Below are positions 30,097 through 40,513 of a stretch of 64,000 nt of DNA, one piece after another. The notes under the pieces are model-generated. The model worked only from the letters and a program-made list of their open reading frames with translations, was not told the DNA's origin and did not search any database. The first letter of the stretch is position 1, and each line of letters begins with the position of its first letter. A program made the translations under genes and the position numbers. Source of the DNA: an uncultured Schlesneria sp. (GTDB lineage Bacteria; Planctomycetota; Planctomycetia; Planctomycetales; Planctomycetaceae); NCBI GenBank assembly GCA_903871875.1, contig CAIQIR010000101.1:34380-98379 (forward strand), written 5' to 3'.

Positions 30097-31416
30097 ATGT
30101 TCCGCGCCGGGTTGACTTTATTACGTCGCATGACTTGTGCAGCTTCACTGCTCATCCTCCTGATCTGTGGAGCCGAGGTGGCGGTGCGCGCGTACGAAGC
30201 CCTCACTGGCACCTCCATCTGTCGAACCTCTGAAAGCCCTTGCGCCGACCCGTCGCAGCTCACCGTCCCCTCGTGGTCGTTCCATCAGGAACTGAGACCG
30301 CTCACCAAGGCCAAAGTCGAATGTCGTGATACCCGATCCGAGATCGAGTTCCAGACCAATAGTCTGGGGCTGCGCGGGGCCGAACCGATCATCCCCAAGT
30401 CCCCGGACGTCTGTCGCATCGTCGTGCTGGGCGATGAAACGATCTTCGCCCCTGAAACAGCGGAATCGAATCACTTCTGCGCGTTACTTCAACATCAACT
30501 GCAGCAACAGACTCGCCTGCACGTCGAAGTCATCAATGCGGGAATTCCCGGGCATTGCCCGCTGACCGAATTTGTGCTGTTCAAACAGCGACTGCTGGGT
30601 CTGCACCCCGATCTGGTGCTTTTGCATTTCGATTGGTCGGATGTCGCCGATGACCGACAGATTCGTCGCCTGTCTCGCTGCGACGAATCCGGAAACCCTC
30701 AATCGTGTCCGAACCCTAAATTGATCGCCTCGAACAAAAGGATTCCCCAACTGGATGTCTGGCGGAAGCAATTTCGTCTGCTCGATTGGATGCTGTCTGG
30801 CATGTGTACCGAGTGGAAACAGCAGATCAGTCGGCAGAAAGCTTCCAGTCGCGATGTCGACACCAACCCTTATGCCTGGCTTCGCAATGACCACCCCGAA
30901 GAAAATATGGCCTTTCGTCAAGCCGTCAAACCGATCCTCAATCTGGCCACCTTGTGCCGATCGTCACATTGTCAGTTCGTATTGATGACGTCTCCCAAGC
31001 CCTGGCAGGTTTCCGCAAAATGCAGCCGCGGGGAAGGCGTCCGATTGGCCGCAGGCGTCGCTCGTGATGCCTACTTCTCCAATCGAGCTCCCTTCAATGT
31101 ACTGGCCGATTTCGCGGCACAAAAAAGGATCCCCTACATCGATGGTTCGACGGTCATCACGTCAGGCAAGCCGGGTGAAGAAAACTTTCTTCGTCACGCG
31201 CCGCGCTGGTCGTCTGTTGGGCACCAGCACATGGCCGAATGTGTCGCGCACTTTTTAATCGAGAAAGTTCCCGGAGCCTGGAACAGTCCCTACTTCCAGC
31301 AGTATGAACAACCGCTGTCACAGACGAACGCCGGAGACAATCCCATTCAGTGGACAGCCGGACAACAACCCCACCCCGAACACAATCCTCGCGATATCGA
31401 TCGCCCTTTGCGCTAA
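30097..31416 (+). CDS. SGNH/GDSL-like membrane protein with altered catalytic block
   Basis: A 439-residue protein with an N-terminal anchor (AASLLILLICGAEVAVRAYE, about 14-34) and an SGNH-hydrolase-like domain, as in many planctomycete proteins. The block I motif reads VVLGDETIFAPE instead of GDS, so the catalytic Ser is Glu; block III NAGIPGHCPLTEF is recognisable, and the C-terminal His is probably in SSVGHQHMAE. Hydrolysis by the usual mechanism is unlikely. The last 30 residues are Gln/Pro-rich. It is divergent from the leuA unit. If the family call is wrong, it is a lineage-specific envelope protein. Confidence 0.72.
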   Translation: MFRAGLTLLRRMTCAASLLILLICGAEVAVRAYEALTGTSICRTSESPCADPSQLTVPSWSFHQELRPLTKAKVECRDTRSEIEFQTNSLGLRGAEPIIPKSPDVCRIVVLGDETIFAPETAESNHFCALLQHQLQQQTRLHVEVINAGIPGHCPLTEFVLFKQRLLGLHPDLVLLHFDWSDVADDRQIRRLSRCDESGNPQSCPNPKLIASNKRIPQLDVWRKQFRLLDWMLSGMCTEWKQQISRQKASSRDVDTNPYAWLRNDHPEENMAFRQAVKPILNLATLCRSSHCQFVLMTSPKPWQVSAKCSRGEGVRLAAGVARDAYFSNRAPFNVLADFAAQKRIPYIDGSTVITSGKPGEENFLRHAPRWSSVGHQHMAECVAHFLIEKVPGAWNSPYFQQYEQPLSQTNAGDNPIQWTAGQQPHPEHNPRDIDRPLR

Positions 31417-31913
31417 TCGCCCCGATCGCGAAACACAAACACGATCCAGGAGGCATCACAAATCGCTTGAGCACTGACATCTGACGATTCCGACCACTCG
31501 ACTGCGATCTCTGAACGACGCCAGCAAGAACCGCCGGTCACCAAGCTCACGGAAAATCAAGCGGAATTCGCCACGAACAAAGGCACCAAACCCAACCAAA
31601 ACCACCCTCTTGGCGTAGGTGATGAGTGTGAACGATGTATCGTGCGAAAATCCTAATGCCGTAACTGGCTCGTCACAAACTTTCGTGAAGTTCAGGGTCG
31701 TGTTGATTCGTGAGCACCGATAGTGCCTCTTTTTTTCGTTGTTTGCCGATTCACATCAAACACTTTTTCTCGAATCGCCAGCCGAACAGCGTCCGATCAT
31801 AGAAATCAACAACCGCAGCGCTACCATTCCTTTGTCACCGCTCGTGCCTTTTCACCACAAGTGTGATAAATCTTCCACCAACTCCCGATCACTCCTTTGT
31901 TCATTTGGAAACG
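31417..31913. other. Intergenic with a terminator-like hairpin
   Basis: About 500 bases before the glutamate dehydrogenase-type gene. The hairpin at 31712-31736 is the only structure. A 33-codon frame (31622-31722) ends inside the hairpin loop; it has no amino-acid bias. Confidence 0.4.
31712..31736 (+). terminator. Hairpin with seven-T tract
   Basis: GAGCAC (31712-31717), loop, GTGC(c)TC (31723-31729) with one bulged C, followed by TTTTTTT (31730-31736). It could end the SGNH-like transcript 300 bp away or attenuate the dehydrogenase gene 180 bp downstream. Confidence 0.55.
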
Positions 31914-33149
31914 ATGATGAGCATACCCAATAAGTCAGAGATCTATTTTCATACTGCCGCCGATCACCTGAAGATTTCGGATCGAATGCGGACACTGATG
32001 CTGACACCCGAGCGCGACGTCAAAGTTCAACTCGCCATCCGCCTGGACAACGGCGAAATCGGGACATTCGTCGGTTATCGCGTGCAACACGACTCGGCAC
32101 GCGGCCCCATGAAAGGTGGACTTCGATTCCACCCCCAGGTTGATGATGACGAGGTGCGAACACTGGCGCAGCTGATGACTTGGAAAACGGCCGTCGTCGA
32201 TCTGCCGTACGGAGGAGCCAAAGGCGGTGTCGCCGTTGATCCTCGCAGCCTCAGCAAAGGGGAACTCGAACGCCTGACACGAAAGTTCGTCGATCAGATT
32301 CACGATATGGTCGGCCCCGACAGCGACATCCCGGCCCCCGACATGGGCACGAACGCCCAGGTCATGGCCTGGTTTATGAATCAGTATCAGAAGTACCACG
32401 GCTTTCAACCGGCCTGTGTCACCGGCAAGCCACTGGAACTGCACGGGTGCGAAGGGCGTGAAGAAGCCACCGGTCGCGGCGTGGTCATCATCGCCGATCG
32501 ACTGTTCCATCAACTGGGCCAGCAATTGAAAGGAAAGACCGTCGCCGTTCAAGGCTTCGGTAACGTCGGTTCGTACACGGCTCGCTTCCTTTATGAACGA
32601 GGGGCCAATGTCGTCGCGATCACCGACGTCCGTGGTGGCTGCGCGAATCCGCGTGGAATCGATATTCCCAAATTGAGTGAATACGCGAAAATCAATAACG
32701 GCGTGCAAGGCTTCCCTGAATCACAACCGATTACCAACGCAGAACTCTTCGCCACCAAATGCGATCTCTTGATCCCCGCCGCGCTCGGCGGCCAGTTGAC
32801 AGCCGAGACCGCACCACTGGTCCAAGCCAAATATGTCGTCGAAGCGGCCAATGATCCGACAACCCCCGAAGCCGACGAGATTTTCCATCGCCGAGGGATT
32901 CTGGTCGTTCCCGATATCCTAGCCAACGCCGGTGGTGTGACGGTCAGTTACTTCGAATGGGTCCAGAATCGTTCGGTCGTCCACTGGCCACTCGAAGAGA
33001 TTCGCACCAAGCTCGAACTTCGCATGAACGCCGCGTTCGACGCCGTCTGGAAAATCGCCGAAACCCGAAAGGTACCCCTCAGAACGGCCGCCTACATTCT
33101 GGGGATTGGTCGAGTGGCTCAAGCCACGGAACTGGCTGGCGTCTCGTAA
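31914..33149 (+). CDS. Glu/Leu/Phe/Val dehydrogenase (glutamate dehydrogenase type)
   Basis: A 411-residue NAD(P)-dependent amino-acid dehydrogenase; ATG at 31914 (or 31917). Substrate-binding lysines lie in GPMKGGLRF and in PYGGAKGG, which is followed by VAVDPRSLS; the Rossmann motif is [10 protein letters not shown] and the specificity loop [10 protein letters not shown] is typical of hexameric GDHs. Length fits the short (about 410-450) class. It most likely interconverts glutamate and 2-oxoglutarate plus ammonia, but leucine or phenylalanine use is not excluded. It is a single gene; the next gene begins 162 bp downstream. Confidence 0.9.
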   Translation: MMSIPNKSEIYFHTAADHLKISDRMRTLMLTPERDVKVQLAIRLDNGEIGTFVGYRVQHDSARGPMKGGLRFHPQVDDDEVRTLAQLMTWKTAVVDLPYGGAKGGVAVDPRSLSKGELERLTRKFVDQIHDMVGPDSDIPAPDMGTNAQVMAWFMNQYQKYHGFQPACVTGKPLELHGCEGREEATGRGVVIIADRLFHQLGQQLKGKTVAVQGFGNVGSYTARFLYERGANVVAITDVRGGCANPRGIDIPKLSEYAKINNGVQGFPESQPITNAELFATKCDLLIPAALGGQLTAETAPLVQAKYVVEAANDPTTPEADEIFHRRGILVVPDILANAGGVTVSYFEWVQNRSVVHWPLEEIRTKLELRMNAAFDAVWKIAETRKVPLRTAAYILGIGRVAQATELAGVS

Positions 33150-33311
33150 CGAGGAATTGATTCGCACTCGCCTGCGAATCAAAAACAACTCATTCACAGG
33201 CCCGCGATTCATCCGCATCTTCGCGCGTGATTCGCGGGCTTTTGTTTTCGAATCGCGATTCAATCGGCCGAATCATTCGCTCGAACGTGACCAGATTTCT
33301 CTCGTACGAGT

Positions 33312-34373
33312 ATGCTGCGGGAAATATTTCGGGCAACGCGCCACTTGATGGAACTCGATTTCGATCTATTGGGAATGACCGCCGCCATGCCTCCTCGCGC
33401 ATCTGTCGACGAACGAATGCACCGCCTGCGCGCAATTCGCGATCAAGGCGATCTCGATCAAATCCGCGAAGCGGCGGTCAAACACTTGAATGACGGTTGC
33501 AACCTGGTCGTGGCCGAAGCCGCCAAGTTAGTCGGCCACTTTGAACTCTCGGGAGTCGAGCCCGCCTTGCTGACGACCTGGAATCGGCTGATCCAACACA
33601 CCGATCCCATCAAAGCGGATAAAGGTTGCACGGCTAAGGCGGCGATCCTCGAGGCACTGGGACAACTGGCCTATGACGACCCCGATTTCTACCTGGCTCA
33701 CATCAAATACCAGCAAATCGAACCCGCCTGGCCGAAAGAGGAAGACACTGCGGAGAATGTTCGCGCGGGCTGTGCCTTCGGTCTGGCCCGCTCGAAGCAG
33801 CTGCGAATCGTCGACAAATTGAACGCGTTCGTCGATTACCTGATGGGCTCACGGGCGGATCGGATCAACGCGATTAAAGCCATCACCGACACACGGCACG
33901 AGTCGGCCATTCCCCTGCTCCGCCTGAAACTCTTGTCCGAAGATCCCGAGGCCGAAGTCGTGGGCCTGTGCATGTCGGGATTGTTAGATTTGGCACCGAC
34001 CTCTTCGATTGCTGTCGTTGCAAGTTTTCTGACCAATCACGACGAGAATGTGGTCTTGGAGGCAGCTGCGGCGCTGGGTATCTGCGGACGCCCCGAGGCG
34101 ATTAAGGCTCTGATCGCCTGCTGGCAGCGGACCGCGGATCAGGAACTTCAACGATCACTGTTGATCAGCATCGGCCTGTCGCGCGATTCCTCGGCCACCA
34201 GCTTCCTGCTTACGCAACTCGAAGCGAACGACGATCCCGAGACGGTGCTCGAAGCGCTCAAGCCTGCATGTACCTATCAGGACACACAAGACAAAGTTCG
34301 GCTGATCCTTGAAAACATCGGTAATCGGGAATTGATCCTCCGTTTCGAACGCAAATTCGGACGAGGATCCTAA
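33312..34373 (+). CDS. HEAT-repeat protein
   Basis: A 353-residue all-helical soluble protein built from HEAT/PBS-lyase-like repeats (AVKHLNDGCNLVVAEAAKLV, AVVASFLTNHDENVVLEAAA, ALGICGRPEAIKALIACW), forming a curved scaffold. The first ATG is at 33312, but 33348 (MELDFDLL) and 33378 (MTAAM) are possible starts. It ends one base before the GTG that opens the next frame, and the FG-GAP gene's preferred ATG lies 41 bp away, so the two may be cotranscribed. Function unknown; such proteins often bind partners or chaperone them. Confidence 0.75.
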   Translation: MLREIFRATRHLMELDFDLLGMTAAMPPRASVDERMHRLRAIRDQGDLDQIREAAVKHLNDGCNLVVAEAAKLVGHFELSGVEPALLTTWNRLIQHTDPIKADKGCTAKAAILEALGQLAYDDPDFYLAHIKYQQIEPAWPKEEDTAENVRAGCAFGLARSKQLRIVDKLNAFVDYLMGSRADRINAIKAITDTRHESAIPLLRLKLLSEDPEAEVVGLCMSGLLDLAPTSSIAVVASFLTNHDENVVLEAAAALGICGRPEAIKALIACWQRTADQELQRSLLISIGLSRDSSATSFLLTQLEANDDPETVLEALKPACTYQDTQDKVRLILENIGNRELILRFERKFGRGS

Positions 34374-34413
34374 CGTGACGGATCTCTCCTCTTTTTGCCC
34401 CAGGTACCATTCG

Positions 34414-36414
34414 ATGACCAAATGGTTCGCGAGTCTCTGTTTCGTTTGCTGGTCTGGGGTGCTCTCTGCCGGCGGTCTCGAAAAGCTGCCCTTCAACCAT
34501 CCCGGACTGAATGTCGATCTGGGAGTCGGCCTGTGGGCGTGGCCGGTCCCGTGCGACGCCGATGGCGATGGCGATTTCGACCTGATCGTGTCTTGCCCCG
34601 ACAAACCGTCGAACGGCATCTGGTTTTTCGAAAATACGACGGGCGACACCGCCGTCGAAAAAATGCCCGTCTTCCAACCGGCGCGACGACTCAGTTCGAC
34701 GGTCCATTATGTCATGCCCAGTTATGTGGACGGAACGCTGCGCGTCCTGACACCAGGCTTTGAATACCGGAACTTTGAGAAAATCGGATTACAAGAACGC
34801 ATCGCCCTGCCGGTGCCCGCAAACTTTTACCGGCCGGAATGGACGCAGACCAAAGGACCGAAAGTTCGTCATAATCAATGGCGATATGTCGATTACGACG
34901 GTGATGGTGCTCTCGACCTGATCACCGGTATCGAAGACTGGAGTGACTACGGCTGGGACGACGCCTGGAATGCCCAGGGAGAATGGAAAAACGGCCCCCT
35001 GCATGGCCTGGTCCTGTGGCATCGCAACACCGGCACGACTGCCGCGCCGCAGTATCTATCTCCTCAAAAAATTGAAGCCGCAGGTAAGCCGATCGACACT
35101 TTCGGCTGCCCCTCGCCCAATTTCGCCGACTTTGACTCCGACGGCGATCTCGACATTGTGTGCGGCGAATTCCTGGACGGCTTCACCTATTTCGAAAACA
35201 TCGGCACACGACAAAAGCCCCTGTATGCTGCCGGTCTGCGCGTGACCCAGCTCGATGGTTCACCACTGAAGATGGATCTGGAGATGATCGTCCCCGTGGC
35301 GTTCGACTGGGATCGCGACGGAGACGCAGATCTGATCGTCGGCGATGAAGATGGCCGGGTCGCCTTTGTCGAGAACATCAGTCGCACGACATCTGCTGCG
35401 ACCGATCGCCTGGAAAAGTCGCAGCGGTTCCAATTGGCATTCGCGGCACCTCGTTATTTTCAGCAGCAAGCCGACACACTCAAATGCGGGGCACTGGCCA
35501 CACCCTATGGAGTCGATTGGGACGGCGACAACGACATCGACATCGTTTCGGGCAATACAGCCGGTTATATCGAAGTCTTCGAAAACCTCAGCGGCCCCAA
35601 GGTCGCCACACCGCAGTGGTCGGCGCCGCAGCGATTGAAGGTCGACGGAAAGGTCTTTCGCGTGATGGCCGGAGCCAACGGCAGCGTTCAAGGGCCCGCC
35701 GAGGCCAAGTGGGGCTATACAACCATCAATGTCGTTGACTGGGATCACGACGGATTGCCAGACGTCGTCCTGAATTCGATTCTCGGCCGGGTACAGTGGT
35801 TGAAAAATGTCGGCAGCCGCCGCGTTCCGCAATTCACCACGCTACAGCCGATCGAAGTTGAGTGGCCTGCCGCACCGCCCAAGCCCGCCTGGACCTGGTG
35901 GAACCCTACCGGCAAGGAACTGGTCACCCAATGGCGCACGACACCGGTCGTGCATGACTTCACCGGCGATGGGCTACTCGATCTTGCGATGCTCGACACC
36001 GAAGGCTATCTGGCGCTGTTCGAACGAACTCGCCAGGGCAACCAGTTAGTGCTCACGCCACCCCAGCGGCTATTCACCGACGCAGACGGCAAACCGCTGC
36101 GATTCAATGAACGAACCGCGGGCGGCAGCGGGCGTCGGAAGATCGCGGTTGTCGATTGGGACGGCGATGGTCAGTTGGATCTCTTGTTGAACTCGTCGAA
36201 TGCCGATCTTTACCGAGGCCTGGGTAAACAAGAAGGAGGTTGGCGATTTCAACATGCCGGGACACTCGCCAAACAAAACATCGAAGGCCACGACGTCAGT
36301 CCCACGACCGTCGATTTCGACGGCAACGGCGTCCCCGATTTCGTGGGTGGTGCCGAAGACGGTCGGTTCTATTTTCTCGCGAACCCACGTTCGCCTTCGG
36401 TCAAACCGCGGTAA
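34414..36414 (+). CDS. Secreted FG-GAP / VCBS-repeat protein
   Basis: A 666-residue exported beta-propeller-like protein, started at the ATG at 34414, where a signal peptide (WFASLCFVCWSGVLSAGG) begins; an in-frame GTG at 34375 is less likely. Calcium-type repeats with D-x-D-x-D-G recur about seven times (CDADGDGDFD, YDGDGALD, FDSDGDLD, WDRDGDADL, WDGDNDIDI, WDHDGLPDV, WDGDGQLDL). These bind Ca2+ in integrin-like propellers. It is typical of planctomycete extracellular or periplasmic proteins; ligand unknown. Codon use is like its neighbours. Confidence 0.85.
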   Translation: MTKWFASLCFVCWSGVLSAGGLEKLPFNHPGLNVDLGVGLWAWPVPCDADGDGDFDLIVSCPDKPSNGIWFFENTTGDTAVEKMPVFQPARRLSSTVHYVMPSYVDGTLRVLTPGFEYRNFEKIGLQERIALPVPANFYRPEWTQTKGPKVRHNQWRYVDYDGDGALDLITGIEDWSDYGWDDAWNAQGEWKNGPLHGLVLWHRNTGTTAAPQYLSPQKIEAAGKPIDTFGCPSPNFADFDSDGDLDIVCGEFLDGFTYFENIGTRQKPLYAAGLRVTQLDGSPLKMDLEMIVPVAFDWDRDGDADLIVGDEDGRVAFVENISRTTSAATDRLEKSQRFQLAFAAPRYFQQQADTLKCGALATPYGVDWDGDNDIDIVSGNTAGYIEVFENLSGPKVATPQWSAPQRLKVDGKVFRVMAGANGSVQGPAEAKWGYTTINVVDWDHDGLPDVVLNSILGRVQWLKNVGSRRVPQFTTLQPIEVEWPAAPPKPAWTWWNPTGKELVTQWRTTPVVHDFTGDGLLDLAMLDTEGYLALFERTRQGNQLVLTPPQRLFTDADGKPLRFNERTAGGSGRRKIAVVDWDGDGQLDLLLNSSNADLYRGLGKQEGGWRFQHAGTLAKQNIEGHDVSPTTVDFDGNGVPDFVGGAEDGRFYFLANPRSPSVKPR

Positions 36415-36479
36415 CGATTTTCCCGGCTCGCTTGTTTGCCTTCTTTGCCAGTCGACGAGGAAATCGGCTCCCCGTTCTT

Positions 36480-37940
36480 TCACTGGGTCGACGCAGGAAA
36501 ATCTTCGTGCGGGCGGACAGCCTTCCCAATCTTCTGTTGCAGACGATCGCCCAGTTCTTCGCGCATCGCATCCGCCTGTTTTTGCAGTGCGGCCACAACG
36601 TCAGGATGTGATTCAGCCAGATTTCGCTGCTCGCTGAGATCTTCCTGCAGGTCGTACAACTCCAGACCAATCTGACGGCGAATGCCTCTGCCCGACACAC
36701 CATCCCGTCCCAGCACGATTCCCTCGGTGCTGCCCACTTCGTGAGGAAACAGCAATTTCCAACGACCGCTACGCATCGCCTGCAATTCGCAGTCGCGGTA
36801 GTAGAAAAAGAGAGCGTCATGCGGACTCTTCGTACCGGGTACCGTCAGCAGCGGCCAGAGATCACGTCCATCAATCGGCTGTGCGGGCAATTGACAACCG
36901 GTCACGCGAGCAATCGTCGGAAACCAATCCATCATGATGGCCGGTTCGCGGATGACGGTCTTCGCCGGAATATGTCCCGGCCATCGGACGATACAAGGCA
37001 CGCGGACGCCTCCTTCATAGACGGTCCCCTTCGATTCGCGCAGCGGACCGGGCGAACCGCCATGGTTGCCAAACACTTTCCAGGGACCGTTGTCAGAGGA
37101 AAAGATCACCAGAGTTCGCTCGGTCAGTTTGTGTTGTTCCAGGGTGTCCAGAATCTGGCCGACCGACCAGTCAATTTCGGCCATGACGTCAGAATACAAA
37201 CCGCGTCCGGTCTTCCCCGCAAACTTGCTCGAGACGCGCAAGGGGACATGGGGCATCGTGTGCGGCACGTAAAGAAAGAACGGCCGATCACGATGATCGG
37301 TAATGAACTTGACCGCATGTTCTGTGTAAGACGTTGTCAATTGCGACTGATCGGGTGACGTCGCAATGGCCGTAGTTCCTGCAATCAGCGGCAGTGGCGG
37401 GAACTGTTTTTTCGGTTCCGACCCGGGATTGTCCTCCGGCAAGGGACTCATGTCATTCGAATAAGGCAGCCCATAGTAATCGTCAAAGCCGAACGTCTTG
37501 GGCAGGAAATCGGGATGATGGCCGAGATGCCATTTGCCGTAGATGGCGGTCGCGTAGTTCTTCTGTTTGACCAGTTGAGCCAGCGTGACTTCCTGATGAT
37601 TCAATCCATAATGCTGCGCGGGCGACAGCGCTCCCACGATGCTGACGCGGTTGGAATAGCACCCCGTCAACAAGGCGGCTCGCGATGCCGAACAGACCGG
37701 CTGAGCCGAATAGAAATCGGTGAAGCGAGCCCCCTGCTCCGCCATGCGATCCAGTCGCGGTGTGACGCTGGGCATGTCTCCGTAACAACCCAGATCTCCA
37801 TATCCCAGATCGTCCGCATAAATGATCACGATATTGGGTGATGAATTCGTCGCCTGATCCTGAGCCCCGGCCGCCGCGCCCCCGTGACCGATCAGGCAGA
37901 CCCCCAGCAGCAAATTGATGAAGCGGTGAAATTGATTCAT
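36480..37940 (-). CDS. Secreted type-I sulfatase
   Basis: A 486-residue arylsulfatase-family enzyme that removes sulfate esters, in planctomycetes mainly from algal or mucin-type polysaccharides. A signal peptide (about 1-25) is followed by metal-binding D43-D44 (IYADDLGYGDLGCYGD) and the formylglycine motif CSASRAALLTG with Cys83; the usual Pro of CxPSR is Ala, a known variant. The C-terminal KSPHDALFFYY region is typical. It needs a formylglycine-generating enzyme encoded elsewhere. It faces the FG-GAP gene (convergent, 65 bp). Single gene. Confidence 0.92.
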   Translation of the reverse strand: MNQFHRFINLLLGVCLIGHGGAAAGAQDQATNSSPNIVIIYADDLGYGDLGCYGDMPSVTPRLDRMAEQGARFTDFYSAQPVCSASRAALLTGCYSNRVSIVGALSPAQHYGLNHQEVTLAQLVKQKNYATAIYGKWHLGHHPDFLPKTFGFDDYYGLPYSNDMSPLPEDNPGSEPKKQFPPLPLIAGTTAIATSPDQSQLTTSYTEHAVKFITDHRDRPFFLYVPHTMPHVPLRVSSKFAGKTGRGLYSDVMAEIDWSVGQILDTLEQHKLTERTLVIFSSDNGPWKVFGNHGGSPGPLRESKGTVYEGGVRVPCIVRWPGHIPAKTVIREPAIMMDWFPTIARVTGCQLPAQPIDGRDLWPLLTVPGTKSPHDALFFYYRDCELQAMRSGRWKLLFPHEVGSTEGIVLGRDGVSGRGIRRQIGLELYDLQEDLSEQRNLAESHPDVVAALQKQADAMREELGDRLQQKIGKAVRPHEDFPASTQ

Positions 37941-38693
37941 GGACGATCGACGCCTTCTAAAAAACCACGCGTTTGCGACTCCGATTTGATCCTAACCGAC
38001 CAAAGTCTCGTTCAACAAGAAATCGAGCGATCGCCAGGTCTCAAAGGCTTGATCGTCGCGAGCGAATCCAGCCAGCACGATGCGTGCTTTGGACATGCGG
38101 CAGCACCGTTCGGTGCCGGAGTGCCTTCGGTACGGTCTCGCGGATTTGATCAACCAGGACCGTCGAGATCGTCAGACGTCGTCCGGGCCATTTTCATGCA
38201 AGGAGCGTGAAAAGAGGTTCTGTCCGCGAATGACGCTTTTACTTGGTTGCACGGCCAAGAGTCAGAAATTCCGCTCAAATTGATCGACTTCCAGCTTGCC
38301 ACCCGTCGAAACCGACCGATACTTCCGTATGTTGATTGAAATTGTGTTAACAAACAGATGATGCCAGATTGGCCTGATCCGAAGCACTTGATCGCTGATT
38401 TGATCCCGCCACTTCGCCTCATCCCGATCCGACGACCGGCCATGCAAACGGTCACCCTGCCAAAGGGTGCGCCGTCCGTGTGATCCTCGGATTCTCCCGC
38501 CTGACAAGTTCGTCATTCTGCCGACCACCGTCATTCCAAGCGCTATTATTCAACTGGTGGCTCTGGCGACACGCCCACGCCGTTTGTTGTTCCAGCGTAT
38601 TCACTATTGAGAATTGAAATTATCCCTCATTTTACGTTTCTCAGTTATGGACCATGAAATGCAACTGCTGATTTACTCTTGGGGAGATCCATC
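37941..38693. other. Intergenic, no gene seen
   Basis: About 750 bases between divergent sulfatase and acyl-CoA ligase genes. It becomes AT-rich after 38580, where the ligase promoter should lie. Short frames on both strands show no motif. Nothing repeated was seen. Confidence 0.45.
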
Positions 38694-40385
38694 ATGTCAG
38701 TCTCGTTCGAAACAACGCGATTCGCGACCGAGGGTTCCACGGCACCGTGGTTGAACCACTACCCCATCTGCACTCCCGCTCATCTTGAGTACCCCGATCA
38801 GCCAGTCTGGTGGTTGCTGGAACAGACTGCACGCCGGTTCCCACAGCGGGTTGCCATCCGCTACTTCAACGAATCGATGACCTATGAAGAGTTGTTTGAG
38901 CGAGCTCGTAAAGCCGCCGCACTCTATCAATCACTCGGGGTGCAGCCCGGTGATCGCGTCGGCTTGCTGTTGCCGAATATTCCCGAATATCTGATCGCCG
39001 CTTATGGCGTCTGGATGGCGGGCGGTCTGGTTGTCTCGATCAGCCCCCTGTCGGTCGCGGTTGAAATTGACGACCTGCTGAAGACCACCGAATGCAAACT
39101 GGTCGTGGCTCTCGATCTCTTGGCACCGCTGGCGACAGCCGGCGAACATCGACCGAAACATCTTCTGACCTGTTCGATCGCCTCTCGTCTGCCGGTCGTT
39201 AAACGTTGGCTCTACCGCGCGGCCTGTCTGAAGCGTCAAGGTTTGCACATCCATTCAACGGTCAAATCGAGCGATTTCCTGAAGGCACTTGCCCACGTTC
39301 AGCCGATTGCCGAACCGGTACGGTCGCCGTCGCAGGCACCGGCTTACATTCTTCCCACAGGCGGTACGACCGGACGCGCCAAGGCCGTGTTGCTGTCGCA
39401 TGCCAATCTGTTGGCGAATGCGCTGCAGATCAAGGCGTGGTGCGGAAATCGCACGGGCAAGGATACCTTCCTGGCCGTCATCCCCTTCTTTCACAGCTAT
39501 GGCCTGTCGACCTGCGCCACCACGGGTGTTGCGATGGCGGCGACCCTTGTGCTGCATCATCGTTTCCAGGCGAAAACGGTCCTGGATCTGATCGAATCCA
39601 CTCGCCCCAGCATCTTCCCGGCCGTTCCCGCCATGCTGCACGCGCTGAATCAAACCATGAGAAGCGAGAAACGCCATTGGGACGTGCAGTCGCTGATGTG
39701 GGTGATTTCCGGCGGGGCTCCCTTGATGCCGGAAACGGCCGCTGAATTTGCGAAATATACCGGTGCCAAAGTTGTCGAAGGGTTTGGCTTGTCCGAATGC
39801 AGTCCGGTCACCCATGCCGGTCCGCTGGATGGCAACGAACGACCGGGCACGATCGGCCTGCCCCTGCCCGACACCGAGGCCTTGATCGTCGATGCCGAGA
39901 CCGGCAGCGAAGTGCTCGAACCGGGCGAAGTCGGCGAATTGATCGTGCGCGGCCCTCAGGTGATGCTGGGATATTGGAACAATCCCACCGCTACGGAACA
40001 GATTCTCCACGACGGATGGCTGTTTACGGGCGACCTGGCCACGCAAGATGCCGACGGCTTCTTCAAGATCGTGGACCGCAAAAAAGACCTGATCATCACC
40101 AGTGGATTCAACGTCTACCCGAATGATGTCGAGTATGTCTTGAAACAGTTCCCCATGGTCAAAGATGCGGCGGTGGTTGGCGTTCCAGACGCACAGCGCG
40201 GTGAAATCGTCAAAGCGATCGTGGCGGTGACCAGCAAGTCGCATTTCAACGTCCGTCGTTTTGAACAGTACATGAAGGACCACCTGGCCCATCATAAAGT
40301 TCCGAAGATCCTGGAATTCATCGAAGGCGACCTGCCTCGTAACTTCCTTGGCAAAGTCCTGAGGCGCAAATTGCGGGACAACTGA
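38694..40385 (+). CDS. Acyl-CoA synthetase (AMP-forming), long-chain fatty acid type
   Basis: A 563-residue adenylating ligase that activates a carboxylic acid, probably a long-chain fatty acid, to its CoA thioester. Started at 38694: GGGGAG lies 7 nt upstream; a TTG at 38679 is rejected. Motifs: ATP loop ILPTGGTTGRAKAV, GFGLSECSPV, GWLFTGDLA, IVDRKKDLIITSGFNVYP and C-terminal catalytic Lys in GKVLRRKLRD. Length and motifs fit FadD-like enzymes; short-chain or aromatic substrates cannot be ruled out. Followed by a 21-bp inverted repeat. Confidence 0.88.
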   Translation: MSVSFETTRFATEGSTAPWLNHYPICTPAHLEYPDQPVWWLLEQTARRFPQRVAIRYFNESMTYEELFERARKAAALYQSLGVQPGDRVGLLLPNIPEYLIAAYGVWMAGGLVVSISPLSVAVEIDDLLKTTECKLVVALDLLAPLATAGEHRPKHLLTCSIASRLPVVKRWLYRAACLKRQGLHIHSTVKSSDFLKALAHVQPIAEPVRSPSQAPAYILPTGGTTGRAKAVLLSHANLLANALQIKAWCGNRTGKDTFLAVIPFFHSYGLSTCATTGVAMAATLVLHHRFQAKTVLDLIESTRPSIFPAVPAMLHALNQTMRSEKRHWDVQSLMWVISGGAPLMPETAAEFAKYTGAKVVEGFGLSECSPVTHAGPLDGNERPGTIGLPLPDTEALIVDAETGSEVLEPGEVGELIVRGPQVMLGYWNNPTATEQILHDGWLFTGDLATQDADGFFKIVDRKKDLIITSGFNVYPNDVEYVLKQFPMVKDAAVVGVPDAQRGEIVKAIVAVTSKSHFNVRRFEQYMKDHLAHHKVPKILEFIEGDLPRNFLGKVLRRKLRDN

Positions 40386-40513
40386 GCCGATCGGCCAGGG
40401 TGATGGCACCAGCAAAATCGCCTCGGCCAGCCGCCCGATCTCCCCGGACAAATGAATTCGCCGAAGTTTGGCTCGACGAAGTGGGATCGATCTGGCCAGA
40501 ATGTCGCGGACAA

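Noticed and set aside
31622..31722. 33-codon frame ending in a terminator-like hairpin, as a possible leader peptide
   Set aside because: No run of a regulated amino acid and weak ribosome-binding site; kept only as a low-interest remark.
39255..40451. 398-codon antisense frame over the acyl-CoA ligase gene
   Set aside because: No recognisable protein; the sense strand encodes a complete AMP-forming ligase.
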